Source: Polyangia bacterium (GTDB taxonomy: Bacteria > Myxococcota_A > Polyangia > Nannocystales > Nannocystaceae). From it: a stretch of 64,000 nucleotides of DNA. Positions 50,529 to 60,471 of the stretch are shown piece after piece. Position 1 is the stretch's first letter. Each line of letters starts with the position of its first letter. The position numbers were made by a program, and so were the translations under genes. Below the pieces are notes generated by a model that was not told where the DNA came from, searched no databases, and worked only from the letters and a program-made list of their open reading frames with translations. The stretch is taken from NCBI GenBank assembly GCA_030430565.1, contig JAUIKS010000046.1, forward strand, positions 1-64,000, given 5' to 3'.

Positions 50529-52457
50529 ATGAACTACGCCTGCTCCACGTCCCCACGCCGCCCCCGCGGCGCGCTCCTCTTTGGCCTCGGCCTGCTCGGC
50601 CTCGCGTGCGGCGACAGCGGAGCGGGGACGAGCGAGGACGCGGCGACGACCAGCGCGTCGGGACAGACGACCGCCGGCACCGCGGGCGCGACCACGGCCG
50701 GCGGCGTGACGACGGGGACGACCGCCGGGAACACCGGCATGACCGGCATGACCGGCAACACCGTGGCGACCGGCGACGCGACGACGACCGGCGGCGCGAC
50801 CACGAGCAGCACGGGGGCGTCGCTCACCGACGGATCGAGCTCGAGCGGCAGCACCGGCGCGCCGCTGTGCGACGAGGGGACGATCGTCTGCGAGGACGGC
50901 GTCTCGAAGGTCTGCGACGGCATGGGCGGCTACCAGTCCGAGGACGTCTGCGACGAGGAGTGCGCGGACGGGCTCGGCTGCGTGCTCTGCATCCCCGGCA
51001 CCGGCAGCTGCGACGGCGAGACCTCGATCCTCTGCAACGACGCGGGCGACGGCTACGACGAGTACTTCTGCGACGGCGTGCAGGGCATCAGCTGCGATCC
51101 CGACAGCGGCGCCTGCGTCGGCGCCTGCGCGCCGCAGAACCTCGTCGACAGCTACATCGGCTGCGACTACTACCCGACGGTCACGCCGAACGTGGTCCAG
51201 AACACGTACACCTTCGCGGTCGTGATCTCGAACACCTCCAACGGCGACGCGATGATCACCATCACGAAGGGCGCGCAGGCGGTGCTCGACACGGTGGTCC
51301 CGGCCAACAGCGTCGAGGTCATCCCGCTGCCCTGGGAGAACCAGCTCAAGGGCGGCGGCGCGACCAAGGTCGTCGCCGACGGAGCCTACCGGGTGCGCTC
51401 CGATCGCCCGATCACCGCCTACCAGTACAACCCGCTCGAGTACACGCTCAACGGCGGCTTCACCTACACCAACGACGCCTCGCTGCTGATGCCCGTCAAC
51501 GCCTGGACGGCGGACTACTGGGTCGCCGCGCGCAATCACCACAGCGTCTCCGGCTTCTACGCGGTGGTGGCGAGCCAGGACGGCACCACGGTCGACGTCG
51601 TCCCCTCGGCGACCGGCGGCATCATCTCGGCCGGCGCCGGGATCGCGGCGGACGGCAACGGGCAGGTTCAGCTCGACCAGGGAGATGTACTCTTGGTCAT
51701 GTCCGCGACGGGCGGCGGGCAGCCGGACATCTCCGACGTCACCGGCACGCACGTGCTCTCGGACAAGCCGATCCAGGTGATCGGCGGGCACATGTGCACC
51801 TTCGTGCCCTACAACATCTCAGCCTGCGATCACCTCGAGGAGTCGATGTTCGCCTACGAGAACCTCTCGAAGGAGTACATCGTCTCGACGCCGTTGGTGA
51901 AGGCGCTCGGGCAGCAGCCTGTCTCCAAGGCCCGGATCGTGCGGATCGTCGCGACCAAGGACGGCACCGAGCTGACCTACGACCCGCCGGTCCCGGGCGC
52001 GCCGAGCTCGATCACGAGCGCGGGGGACTACGTCGAGCTGACGCCGACCGAGGCCGACTTCCTGGTCTCGGCCAACTACAAGATCATCGTCGCCGAGTAC
52101 CTGCAGGGGCAGTCGGCGGGCGGCGACGCGGGCGACCCGGCGATGACGATCGGCGTCCCGATCGAGCAGTACCGGAGCTCGTACCTGTTCCACGCGCCGA
52201 CCAACTACGAGAGCTCCTTCGTCAACATCACCGCGCCCGACGGCGCCGCGATCACGCTCGATAACGCGCCGGTCGGCGGCTTTACGCCGATCGGCGGCTC
52301 GGGCTACTCGGTCGCGCGCGTCGAGCTGTCCAACGGCGGCGACGGGACCCACTCGATCACCGGCGACCAGGCCTTCGGCATCCAGGTGTACGGCTACGGG
52401 CAGTACACGAGCTACTGGTACCCCGGCGGCCTCGACCTCGCGGTCATCCTCGAGTAG
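50529..52457 (+). CDS. IgGFc-binding-domain lipoprotein
   Basis: The 642-residue protein has a signal peptide with lipobox LLGLAC followed by GDSGAG, then a Thr/Gly/Ser-rich spacer of about 80 residues. A Cys-rich segment follows (CEDGVSKVCDGMGG and CDGETSILCNDAGDG). The large C-terminal part matches the IgGFc-binding N-terminal domain: TFAVVISNTSNGDAMITIT, RPITAYQYNPLEYTLNG, NDASLLMPVNAW and VLSDKPIQVIGGHMC. In myxobacteria this domain is common in surface lipoproteins; ligands are unknown. The ATG directly follows a TATGAT box. Confidence 0.82.
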   Translation: MNYACSTSPRRPRGALLFGLGLLGLACGDSGAGTSEDAATTSASGQTTAGTAGATTAGGVTTGTTAGNTGMTGMTGNTVATGDATTTGGATTSSTGASLTDGSSSSGSTGAPLCDEGTIVCEDGVSKVCDGMGGYQSEDVCDEECADGLGCVLCIPGTGSCDGETSILCNDAGDGYDEYFCDGVQGISCDPDSGACVGACAPQNLVDSYIGCDYYPTVTPNVVQNTYTFAVVISNTSNGDAMITITKGAQAVLDTVVPANSVEVIPLPWENQLKGGGATKVVADGAYRVRSDRPITAYQYNPLEYTLNGGFTYTNDASLLMPVNAWTADYWVAARNHHSVSGFYAVVASQDGTTVDVVPSATGGIISAGAGIAADGNGQVQLDQGDVLLVMSATGGGQPDISDVTGTHVLSDKPIQVIGGHMCTFVPYNISACDHLEESMFAYENLSKEYIVSTPLVKALGQQPVSKARIVRIVATKDGTELTYDPPVPGAPSSITSAGDYVELTPTEADFLVSANYKIIVAEYLQGQSAGGDAGDPAMTIGVPIEQYRSSYLFHAPTNYESSFVNITAPDGAAITLDNAPVGGFTPIGGSGYSVARVELSNGGDGTHSITGDQAFGIQVYGYGQYTSYWYPGGLDLAVILE

Positions 52458-52792
52458 CCGGGAGTGGATACTCGTCGAGCGCTCGCGCGCTCGCAGGGCC
52501 GCGCGCACCGTTCTCTCCCTGACCGCCCTCCTCACCGGCTCGCCAGCCTCACGATCGGCTGTGACACGCACGATGACGCCTCCTGGGCCGGGGCGAGCCT
52601 GCGCGCGCTCCCGGGCGCGGTCGGGCACTCGTCGCTCGACGACGGCGAGGGCCAGCTCGTCGCCGACAACAACGCCAACGCGCTCGACGACGTGCTGAGC
52701 CTGCGGATCGATCGCCAGGTGAATATTGATATGTCTATATAGCCATGTTAATGGCTGTGGACGGGCTCTCGGCGCGGCGCTATCGTGGTGAC
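52458..52792. other. 335-base intergenic region
   Basis: It contains a 92-codon frame (52464-52742) whose last part, VADNNANALDDVLSLRIDRQ, is less random than usual and could be a decayed gene end, but no family is recognised. The right end (52720-52750, tgaatattgatatgtctata) is strikingly AT-rich. Confidence 0.35.
52781..52786 (+). promoter_or_regulatory. Probable -10 box (TATCGT), leaderless type
   Basis: TATCGT ends 6 bases before the GTG at 52793. Confidence 0.45.
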
Positions 52793-53482
52793 GTGTCGCC
52801 GCCGCTGCCGTCGAAGCTGTTCAACGCGATCGTGGTGCTCGGCGCCTCCCTGGTCGCCCGCGGGTGCAGCGGCGACGCGCCCGGCGAGAGCGCGAGCGAC
52901 TCGCAAACGTCGACGTCGAGCGCGACCGGGAGCGCGTCGGCGTCGAGCACGACGGTCGCGTCGACGAGCGCGGCCACGTCGACCGCCCCGACGAGCGCCG
53001 CGACGACCGCGGGCTCGGGCGCGACGGGGACGTCCACGGTCGCCGAGACGAACTCGACCTCGAGCTCGAGCTCGACCTCGACGAGCGGCGCGAGCACGGG
53101 AGAGCCTGTCTCACCGGACACCTGTGACGCCCCGGGTCAGCTGCACTGCGACGAGTACGAGCCGGCGCCGCTCGGCTGCGCGTGCGATCCGTCGGCGCCG
53201 CTCGGGCCGGAGGACTGCGTCGATCCGACCCCGAATCACGTCTGCGAGGGGACGCACGAGGGGACGCCGATCGGCTGCGATTGCGTCGGGCTGCAGCCCG
53301 CGGACTGCGAGAAGACCGCGGACTTCCACTGTGAGCAGTGGGAGCCCGAGTGGATGGACTGTATGTGCGTCCCGGGCTCACCCGAGAGCGACGCCGAGTG
53401 CATCGAGCAGGGCTTCGAAGTCCTGTACTGCCACGACTACGAGCCGCCGGTCGGCTGCTACTGCGGCGTGCTCATCCTGTGA
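52793..53482 (+). CDS. Lipoprotein with four tandem Cys-rich repeats
   Basis: The 229-residue protein has a signal peptide and lipobox LVARGC, then about 85 residues of Ser/Thr/Ala spacer. The C-terminal 115 residues contain four copies of a unit with the pattern C-x(7-9)-C-x(8-9)-C-x-C, for example CDAPGQLHCDEYEPAPLGCA and CEKTADFHCEQWEPEWMDCM. That makes 16 cysteines, probably all in disulfides. The family is unrecognised; the repeats suggest a stable extracellular binding module. GTG is chosen because of the -10 box; a TTG or ATG further upstream would lie outside the transcript. Confidence 0.75.
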   Translation: MSPPLPSKLFNAIVVLGASLVARGCSGDAPGESASDSQTSTSSATGSASASSTTVASTSAATSTAPTSAATTAGSGATGTSTVAETNSTSSSSSTSTSGASTGEPVSPDTCDAPGQLHCDEYEPAPLGCACDPSAPLGPEDCVDPTPNHVCEGTHEGTPIGCDCVGLQPADCEKTADFHCEQWEPEWMDCMCVPGSPESDAECIEQGFEVLYCHDYEPPVGCYCGVLIL

Positions 53483-53512
53483 GGCCGGCGCCGCGGGGGT
53501 CGGACGGCGCCG

Positions 53513-54337
53513 TCACGACGCGCCAGGTTCAGCCGGCTCGTCGACGCGGACGCCGAGCCGCTGCAGGTAGCGTCGCGCGTCGGCGGTGTCGACCCCGACG
53601 TGATCGAGGCCCGGGAGCACCAGCGTGACGATGGCCTCGTCGACGACCTCGCGCGTGCGCGCGCGCATCATGCAGCCGTGACCCTCGACCGGATCGGTCC
53701 AGCCCGGCGGGCGCGTGCGCCAGCGCGTGCGCACATGCTCGAGCAGCAGCGGGAGCGCGCGCGCGAGCTCGCGGCGCTCCTCGGCGTCGAAGCGCGGGTC
53801 GCCGAGGTAGCCCCAGCCGATGCGCGCGTGGTTGATCTCGTCGCGCAGCAGCGCGCGAAGCCCCGCGCGCACGAGCGCGCCGGTCGCCGGCGCGAGGCAG
53901 CCCTGCAGGTACGCCGCGCCGATCGTCTCGCTCAGGCAGCAGCTGTGGACCACGTGCAGGGTCGTCGTGAAGCGCGGGGAGGCGCGGCCGTACGCGGGGG
54001 CGCTCACCGGCGGGCACTCGGGCCAGGCCACGGGCTCGCCGGCGTAGGCCGAGGCGAGGTGACGGCAGATCTCGGTGTGTCGCAGCTCGTCGCTGACTGC
54101 CTTCGAGGCCAGCCAGACAAGCTCGGGGTCGCTCCCGCGCTGCAGCAGCCCGCCGACGAGGTGGGAGAAGATCGCGGAGGCGCCGAGCTCCCCGCGCGCC
54201 CGCCCGATCCAGGCCTCGGCGAGGCGACGGCGCGCCGGCCACGGCAGCGCGGTGATCGTCTCGTCTACTTCGGGCAGCGCGTCGACGGCGATCGCGGGCC
54301 ATGTGCGGGGGGCGGACATGGACGACTCGGGGGCCAT
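53513..54337 (-). CDS. Ferritin-like diiron-domain protein
   Basis: The protein has about 274 residues and no signal peptide. The helical core shows paired ExxH motifs: KAVSDELRHTEICRHLA (E..RH) and LLRDEINHARIGWGYL (E..NH), with LSETIGAAYLQGCL between them, as expected for a ferritin-like diiron four-helix bundle. The fold includes rubrerythrin-like and oxygenase-type proteins, so the reaction is not settled. The start could be ATG at 54337 or 54319; the first follows TACAGC at about 12 bases. A Cys-Cys pair (HSCCLSE) is notable next to the second motif. Confidence 0.7.
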   Translation of the reverse strand: MAPESSMSAPRTWPAIAVDALPEVDETITALPWPARRRLAEAWIGRARGELGASAIFSHLVGGLLQRGSDPELVWLASKAVSDELRHTEICRHLASAYAGEPVAWPECPPVSAPAYGRASPRFTTTLHVVHSCCLSETIGAAYLQGCLAPATGALVRAGLRALLRDEINHARIGWGYLGDPRFDAEERRELARALPLLLEHVRTRWRTRPPGWTDPVEGHGCMMRARTREVVDEAIVTLVLPGLDHVGVDTADARRYLQRLGVRVDEPAEPGAS

Positions 54338-54439
54338 GGTAGCGCGCGAGCTGTACAAAAGGCCACAGCGGACGGATCACGTCGACCCGGGCGCGCGCGC
54401 TGTTGACGAATCGCCCGGGACGGAGCATAGCGGAGGACC

Positions 54440-56485
54440 ATGTGTCCCTCGTCCGCCTACCCGAAGCTGCTCGCGCCCCTCGACCTCGGACACATCACGC
54501 TGAAGAACCGCGTGCTGATGGGCTCGATGCACGTGGGGCTAGAGGACGGGAAGGGGCCGCTCAAGAAGCTCGGGGCCTACTTCGCGAGGCGCGCGGAGGG
54601 ACAGGTCGGCTTGATCGTCACGGGCGGCATCGCGCCGAACCGCGAGGGCTGGGCGAAGCCCTTCGCCGGCAAGCTGAGCAACCGCCTCGAGGTCTGGCAG
54701 CACCGCTACGTCACGGACGCGGTGCACGAGGCGGGCGGGCGGATCGCGATGCAGATCCTCCACACGGGGCGCTACGCCTATCACCCGATGGCCGTGGCGC
54801 CCTCGCCGATCAAGTCGCCGATCAGCTTGTTCCGCCCGCGCGCGCTCTCGCGGCGCGGCATCGGGCGGACGATCGCGGCGTTCGCTAACTGCGCCAAGCG
54901 GGCGCAGGAGGCGGGCTACGACGGGGTCGAGGTGATGGGGAGCGAGGGCTACCTGATCAACCAGTTCATCGCCGCGCACACCAACAAGCGCACCGACGAG
55001 TGGGGCGGCTCCTACGAGAACCGGATCCGCTTCCCGCTCGAGGTGCTGCGCGCGGTCCGGGCGGCGGTCGGCCCGGAGTTCGTGATCATCTACCGGCTCA
55101 GCATGCTCGACCTCGTCCGCGAGGGCAGCACGTGGGAGGAGGTCGTGGAGCTGGCGAAGCGCGTCGAGGAGGCGGGCGCGTCGATCATCAACACGGGGAT
55201 CGGCTGGCACGAGGCGAGGGTCCCGACGATCGCGACGATGGTCCCGAGCGCGGGCTTCACCTGGGTGACGCGCCGGCTCAAGGGCGAGGTCGCGGTCCCG
55301 CTGGTGACGAGCAACCGCATCAACATGCCGGATGTCGCCGAGCGCGTGCTCGCGGACGGCGACGCGGATATGGTCAGCATGGCGCGGCCCTTCCTCGCCG
55401 ATCCCGACTGGGTGCTCAAGGCCGAGCAGGGCCGCGAGGACGAGATCAACACCTGCATCGCCTGCAACCAGGCGTGCCTCGATCACATCTTCCGCAACCA
55501 GCGCTGCTCGTGCCTCGTCAACCCGCTCGCGTGTCACGAGACCGAGTGGGCGGTGCACCCCGTGCGGCGTCGTCGCGACATCGGGGTCGTCGGCGCCGGC
55601 CCGGCGGGCCTGTCGTTCGCGACCTTCGCCGCGGGGCGCGGGCACAGGGTGACGCTCTACGAGGCCTCCGGGTCGATCGGCGGCCAGTTCAACATGGCCC
55701 GGCGGATCCCCGGCAAGGAGGAGTTCGACCACACGATCCGCTACTATCAAAAGCAGATCGAGCTGACCGGCGTCGAGCTCAAGCTCAACCACCGCGTCAG
55801 CGCGGAGGAGCTCGCGGCGGCGGGCCACGAGCTCGTGGTGCTGGCGACGGGCGTGAACCCCCGCGAGATCACGCTGCCGGGCGTCGAGCACGAGAAGGTG
55901 CTGTCCTACGTCGAGGTGCTGCGGGACGAGCGGCCGGTCGGCGCCCGCGTCGCGATCATCGGCGCCGGCGGGATCGGCTTTGACGTCGCGGAGTTCCTGC
56001 TTCACGGGCCAGGTCACGACGCGCGCGAGGATCCCGAGGGCGCGCGCGCGCGCTTCTTCGACGAGTGGGGGATCGACACGACGCTGACGAATCGTGGCGG
56101 GATGCGGGCGCCCACGCGGCCGCCGCCGACCCGCGAGATCACGCTGTGTCAGCGCTCGAAGGGCAAGCTCGGCGCGGGCCTCGGCAAGACGACCGGCTGG
56201 ATCCACCGCGCGTCGCTGAAGCACAGCGGGGTCGTGATGCTGCCCGAGTGCCGCTACGAGAAGATCGACGACGTCGGGCTGCACCTCACCGTCGGCGGGG
56301 TGCCGCAGGTGCTGCCGGTCGACAACGTGGTCATCTGCGCCGGTCAGGTGTCGCGGCGCGAGCTCGAGGGGCCGCTCAAGGCGCGCGGCGTCGAGGTCCA
56401 CCTGATCGGCGGGGCCGACGTCGCGGCGGAGCTCGACGCCAAGCGGGCGATCGAGCAGGGCGCTCGCCTGGCGACGGCGCTCTGA
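54440..56485 (+). CDS. fadH: NADPH-dependent 2,4-dienoyl-CoA reductase
   Basis: The 681-residue protein follows Escherichia coli FadH (672 residues) along its length. An N-terminal old-yellow-enzyme-type barrel (LLAPLDLGHITLKNRVLMGS, GYLINQFIAAHTNKRTDEWG) binds FMN. A [4Fe-4S] site follows (CIACNQACLDHIF, RCSCLVNPLAC). C-terminal FAD/NADPH domains carry IGVVGAGPAGLSFATFAAGR and RVAIIGAGGIGFDVAEFLL. It reduces 2,4-dienoyl-CoA during oxidation of polyunsaturated fatty acids. GGAGGACC precedes the ATG. It stands alone between an unrelated ferritin-like gene and an exported protein gene. Confidence 0.92.
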   Translation: MCPSSAYPKLLAPLDLGHITLKNRVLMGSMHVGLEDGKGPLKKLGAYFARRAEGQVGLIVTGGIAPNREGWAKPFAGKLSNRLEVWQHRYVTDAVHEAGGRIAMQILHTGRYAYHPMAVAPSPIKSPISLFRPRALSRRGIGRTIAAFANCAKRAQEAGYDGVEVMGSEGYLINQFIAAHTNKRTDEWGGSYENRIRFPLEVLRAVRAAVGPEFVIIYRLSMLDLVREGSTWEEVVELAKRVEEAGASIINTGIGWHEARVPTIATMVPSAGFTWVTRRLKGEVAVPLVTSNRINMPDVAERVLADGDADMVSMARPFLADPDWVLKAEQGREDEINTCIACNQACLDHIFRNQRCSCLVNPLACHETEWAVHPVRRRRDIGVVGAGPAGLSFATFAAGRGHRVTLYEASGSIGGQFNMARRIPGKEEFDHTIRYYQKQIELTGVELKLNHRVSAEELAAAGHELVVLATGVNPREITLPGVEHEKVLSYVEVLRDERPVGARVAIIGAGGIGFDVAEFLLHGPGHDAREDPEGARARFFDEWGIDTTLTNRGGMRAPTRPPPTREITLCQRSKGKLGAGLGKTTGWIHRASLKHSGVVMLPECRYEKIDDVGLHLTVGGVPQVLPVDNVVICAGQVSRRELEGPLKARGVEVHLIGGADVAAELDAKRAIEQGARLATAL

Positions 56486-56494
56486 GGGCCGTCG

Positions 56495-57424
56495 CTACTT
56501 TTCGATGGTCGCCGCGGCGCGCTTGAGGTCGCTGTAGCGGGCTTCGAACCTCACGATCACGCGCGCGCCCTTGCTCGAGACGCTGACCTTGTCGAAGAGC
56601 TCCGCGGGCACCCCCGCGGCGCTCGCGAAGCCGCGCGCGAGGCCGAGGTAGCCCGACAGCGTCGACTCCAGTGCGGCGGCCTCGGACTGCGTCCGCGTCG
56701 TGGCGATCAGCTCGCCGTGGAAGGTTCGACCGACGAGCAGCGACCCGGCGAGGGACTGGACCTGTTCGCCGAGCGGTCCCAGCTGCTGCTTGAGCCCGCT
56801 GTCGAGCTCGGCGGCGAAGCGCAGCTGGGAGCGGCTCGAGAGCTGCTTGACCGCAGCCGCGGGGCCGACCGCGCGCTCGCCGGCGCGCGCGCGTCGGATC
56901 ACGGTCTTGACCCAGGGCTTGGAGACGATCGCGAGGTGGTCGTTGTCGAGGCCGACCAGCTGATCGCCGTCTTTGATCTCGAGGGTGTTCGCGCAGCCGC
57001 TGCGCTGAAGTTTGATCGGCTTCGCGGCGACAGCGTCGATCGCGGCGACGCAGCGCATCGCGCTCTCCGAGCCGACGCCGGGGGCGTGGATGATAGCGAC
57101 CGCGTTCTCGCTGCCCGCCGCGTCACCCGCTCCGACCCACACGTCGTCGATCGCGCCGAGGTCGACGCCGCAGCGCTTGAGCGCGCGCAGGTTCTCTTTG
57201 AATTCCGGGTCATCCTCGAGCCGCGACCCGTCCTGTCGCCACGGCTCGCTCTTGGTCAGGCGCGCGACATCGATCGCCACGGCGGCGTCAGCGCTCGGGG
57301 GGATCAGCGCGGCGCTCTCGCTGACGCGACAGCTCGGGTCCGCCGCGCGCGCCTCCGTGGACGTGGCCAAAAGGCCAGTAAATAGGATCGCGCCGCCGAG
57401 GAAGACCGAGGAGAGTGCTCGCAT
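56495..57424 (-). CDS. Exported protein of unknown function
   Basis: The 309-residue protein has a signal peptide with a standard cleavage site (LLATSTEARA). The mature part has four or five cysteines and a beta/alpha pattern reminiscent of DUF3352-like periplasmic proteins (DAAVAIDVARLTKSEP, ELIATTRTQSEAAALESTLS). The next gene, divergent from this one, encodes a larger exported protein with a similar sequence style, so the two may be related by duplication or role. GGGAGCGGG lies just before the ATG. No enzyme motif is visible. Confidence 0.7.
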   Translation of the reverse strand: MRALSSVFLGGAILFTGLLATSTEARAADPSCRVSESAALIPPSADAAVAIDVARLTKSEPWRQDGSRLEDDPEFKENLRALKRCGVDLGAIDDVWVGAGDAAGSENAVAIIHAPGVGSESAMRCVAAIDAVAAKPIKLQRSGCANTLEIKDGDQLVGLDNDHLAIVSKPWVKTVIRRARAGERAVGPAAAVKQLSSRSQLRFAAELDSGLKQQLGPLGEQVQSLAGSLLVGRTFHGELIATTRTQSEAAALESTLSGYLGLARGFASAAGVPAELFDKVSVSSKGARVIVRFEARYSDLKRAAATIEK

Positions 57425-57588
57425 GTAGACCCGCTCCCGGGCGCGCTCTGGCGCCCGTTGGTCTTTGGACCCGACTCTCGGCGAGAAGATTCCAAAATCT
57501 CCGATCGGCTCGAGAGCTCGCGTCGCCGCGGCGGTTCGTCGTAGTGATGGTTGCGAGCGACCGCCGGGTCGGCGGCCTGGGGACCTGA

Positions 57589-57594
57589 TACAGT
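57589..57594 (+). promoter_or_regulatory. Probable -10 box (TACAGT)
   Basis: TACAGT ends 12 bases before the ATG at 57607. Confidence 0.4.
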
Positions 57595-57606
57595 GCCGCC
57601 TCGTTC

Positions 57607-60471
57607 ATGCCCACGTCACGCCGGCTCCGCTCCTGGTCCCCTCGGGTTACGCGACCTCGGCTCGCGCTCGCGCTCGCGCTCGCGTGCTCGCTCGCGGTCC
57701 CCTCGTGCGGCTCGTGCGAGCGCGCGGACGGGGTCGTCACGATCGAGTCGCTCGGCCTCGACGCGAGCGAGCGCGAGACCTTGGCGGGCCTCGAGCGCCT
57801 CGGGGACGGGGGCGCCCTCGTGGTGGTGCTGCGGCCCAGTCGCGTCGCGGCGCTGCGCGAGCGCGCGTCGCCGGTCGCGGCGGCGCTCCCAGGCGAGCTT
57901 CAGGCGGCGGTCGAGGCCGCGGGCTCGCCGAGCGCTTGGCCGGCGCTCGCGCTGACGCTGCTCGGAGATATGTCTGAAGAGGAAGGTAGACCGATCGGCG
58001 AGAGCGCTCCGCCCCCCGCGCTGCGCGGCTGGGATCACGCGCGCCCCGTGCTGCTCTCGCTCATGGAGCCGCCGCGCGTCGGACCGCCTGGCGCGGTCGC
58101 GGCGCAGCTCCTGGACCCGGGGGGCAGCGTCGGGGCGCTGCGGCACCAAGTCCTGATCCCGGCGAGCGACCCGCAGGCGCTGGCGTCCACGCTGGCGAGC
58201 CTGCTCGATCAGCGCTTCACCCGTGAGAGCGCGCTGACCGACGACAGCTCGATCGTCGCGCGCTGGTCGGTCGGCGCGTCGGGCTGGATCGCGTTCACGG
58301 CGGAGCCCGACTGGATCCACGTCTACGCGGGGACGCACGAGCGCGCGCCTTCCGGCTTTCTCGGCGATCCCCGGAGCATGCAGAGCCGCGCGGTCTCCGA
58401 GCCGATCCACGCGCCGGCGCGCACGCCCGCGGCGGTCGCGATGGCGCGCGGCGACGCGGTCGCGGCCGCGCTCGTTCGCCCGCCGCAGCTCCGCGCGCTT
58501 GTCAGCTGGCACGGCGCGCTCCAGATGCAAGCGGCGCTGGCGAGCGTTACGCCGCAGCTGCGGCAGCGGCTGACGCTGCGCGGCCTAGAGCTGGTGCTAC
58601 GCGGGGAGCTGATGATGGCGGACGCGGGCGCGGAGCTGGATGAGCTCGCGCTGCTCGTCAGCGTCGAGGGGGACGAGCTCGCCCTGCGGACGGTCTCGAG
58701 CTTGACCACGCACGGCGCGACGGTGCTCGACGCGGCCGTCGCGGGTCGAGGCGCCGCGCCGGCGCTGCGTGATGACGTCTCAGCGCTCGTCGACGTCGCG
58801 GTGCAGCTCGACGCGGGCGCGATCGCCGAGCGCGTCCGCGATCATCCGACCTTTCCCAAGGACCAGGAGGCCGGGGAGCTCGCGCGGGCGTTCGCGGAGT
58901 GCGGGCCGGGCTGCTCGCTGTACCTCTCGACGCGCGCGCCGGCGGCGACCTTGGCCGGCGTGCTCCGCTTCACGCCGCAGGACCCCGATCTCCCGCTCGA
59001 GCGCGCGCTGCCGCGGAGCCTCCGCGGCGTGCTCACGGGCATCGACGAGGGGCGCCCTCGGGGCGCGATCGCGGCGGAGCTCCCGAAGGCCTTCGCGGTC
59101 GACAAGCTGCGCGCGTTGATCGAGTCGGCGTCGCGCCGCGGGGGCCTCGAGCTCACCCTCGAGAGCGAGGCGCGCGGCGAGCTCCAGCGCCTGCTGCTCG
59201 GCGTCAACGTCGACCCGTACGCCGTGTTCTCCCGCGAGCGAGACGAGACGTTGCCCGAGGGGCAGCTCGGGCGCGCGCGCGTCGAGCTCGCGTCGCTGCG
59301 TGAGCGCCCCGAGGCGCGGGCCGCCGCCGCCGCGCTCGGCCTCGAGGCGCCGCCGCCCGCCGCCTCGCTGAGGGCCGCGACGTGGCGGGTGGGTCGCGCG
59401 ACCGTCAGCGAGCTGCGGCTCGCGCTGGGGGAGTCGCCTGCGGGCGCACTCGAGGCGCCGCGCTGGGCGGAGCGCCTGGGACGGCTGACGCGGGAAGAAC
59501 CCGCGAGCGAGTCGCCGGGTGAGGCGTGTCTGGCCGAGGCCGCCGCCGCGTTGACGAGCGGGCTGCGCGAGCGGGGGCGAGCCGAGCCCGCGCGCGGGGT
59601 GGCGTTGATGCGCGAGGCCTTCGCGGCGGCGGCATCTGGGCTGACATGCGCCGAGCAGCACGAGTCGACGCGCGCGGCCTCCCGCGGTCTGCGACGCGCG
59701 GTCGTGGTGCCCTTGGTCGACGAGCTGCGTCGCGCCTGGAGGCACGAGGAAGCGCGCGAGCTGCTCTCGCCACACTGCGAGGCGACCGAGGATGAGCTGC
59801 TGTGCGGCCAGCTGCGCGCGCTGAAGCAGCTCCCAGAGGTCGCGCTCCCGCGGCCGGTGACGCGCTGCGAGTCGCTGCGTCGGGATGAACCGCTGGCGGA
59901 GACCGATCACCAGCTCCTCGTCACGGCCGACGGGCGCGTGCTGCTCGATGATGTCCCGGTCGAGGGCGCCGCGCTGGCCGCGAAGCTCGACGCGGGCCTC
60001 GGCTCGCCGCTGCTCGACGCGCCGGGAGGAGACATCGCGCTCGCGTTCGCGGGGGAGGCGACGCTCGGGCAGCTCGCGCCGACGCTCGAGGTCCTCGCGC
60101 GCTCACGCCTGGACGGCTTCTTCATCGTGGTCGCGGGGGCCGACGGGCCCCAGACGATCCCGGTCGCCGCCCCGCTGCGCCCGCCCCGTTCGCGCGCGCT
60201 GCCGCCCATCGACGGGCTCGAGCAGGAGGTCGAGGCGAGCGTCACCGTCGCGCTCGACGGCGGGGCGTTCGCGGTCGAGAGCTCGATCAGCGGGCTCGCG
60301 CGGCCGCGCGCCGAGCTCTCCGCCGCGGCCCGCGGTCGCGCGCTCAGCGAGCTGCGGGCGCTCGCGCCCGACGCGAGCGTCTCGGTCCGCGCGAGCGCGT
60401 CGACGCCGTGGTCGTCGATTTCGGACGTGCTTGTAGGGACATGTCCAAACGCGCGCCTCGTGCACGGCTAG
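57607..60471 (+). CDS. Large lipoprotein with an ExbD-like C-terminal region
   Basis: The 954-residue protein has an Arg-rich n-region and a signal peptide ending SLAVPSC, a lipobox. The N-terminal 450 residues have alternating helices and strands and look like a DUF3352-type domain (ALVVVLRPSRVAALRERA). Residues about 766-855 (LLVTADGRVLLDDVPVEG, then LAPTLEVLARSRLDGFFIVV) resemble the periplasmic domain of ExbD/TolR proteins. The protein ends in a Cys-containing VGTCPNARLVHG. No enzyme motif is seen. If the ExbD-like reading is right, it may touch peptidoglycan or an energy-transducing complex. The stop overlaps the convergent FIST gene by four bases. Confidence 0.65.
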   Translation: MPTSRRLRSWSPRVTRPRLALALALACSLAVPSCGSCERADGVVTIESLGLDASERETLAGLERLGDGGALVVVLRPSRVAALRERASPVAAALPGELQAAVEAAGSPSAWPALALTLLGDMSEEEGRPIGESAPPPALRGWDHARPVLLSLMEPPRVGPPGAVAAQLLDPGGSVGALRHQVLIPASDPQALASTLASLLDQRFTRESALTDDSSIVARWSVGASGWIAFTAEPDWIHVYAGTHERAPSGFLGDPRSMQSRAVSEPIHAPARTPAAVAMARGDAVAAALVRPPQLRALVSWHGALQMQAALASVTPQLRQRLTLRGLELVLRGELMMADAGAELDELALLVSVEGDELALRTVSSLTTHGATVLDAAVAGRGAAPALRDDVSALVDVAVQLDAGAIAERVRDHPTFPKDQEAGELARAFAECGPGCSLYLSTRAPAATLAGVLRFTPQDPDLPLERALPRSLRGVLTGIDEGRPRGAIAAELPKAFAVDKLRALIESASRRGGLELTLESEARGELQRLLLGVNVDPYAVFSRERDETLPEGQLGRARVELASLRERPEARAAAAALGLEAPPPAASLRAATWRVGRATVSELRLALGESPAGALEAPRWAERLGRLTREEPASESPGEACLAEAAAALTSGLRERGRAEPARGVALMREAFAAAASGLTCAEQHESTRAASRGLRRAVVVPLVDELRRAWRHEEARELLSPHCEATEDELLCGQLRALKQLPEVALPRPVTRCESLRRDEPLAETDHQLLVTADGRVLLDDVPVEGAALAAKLDAGLGSPLLDAPGGDIALAFAGEATLGQLAPTLEVLARSRLDGFFIVVAGADGPQTIPVAAPLRPPRSRALPPIDGLEQEVEASVTVALDGGAFAVESSISGLARPRAELSAAARGRALSELRALAPDASVSVRASASTPWSSISDVLVGTCPNARLVHG

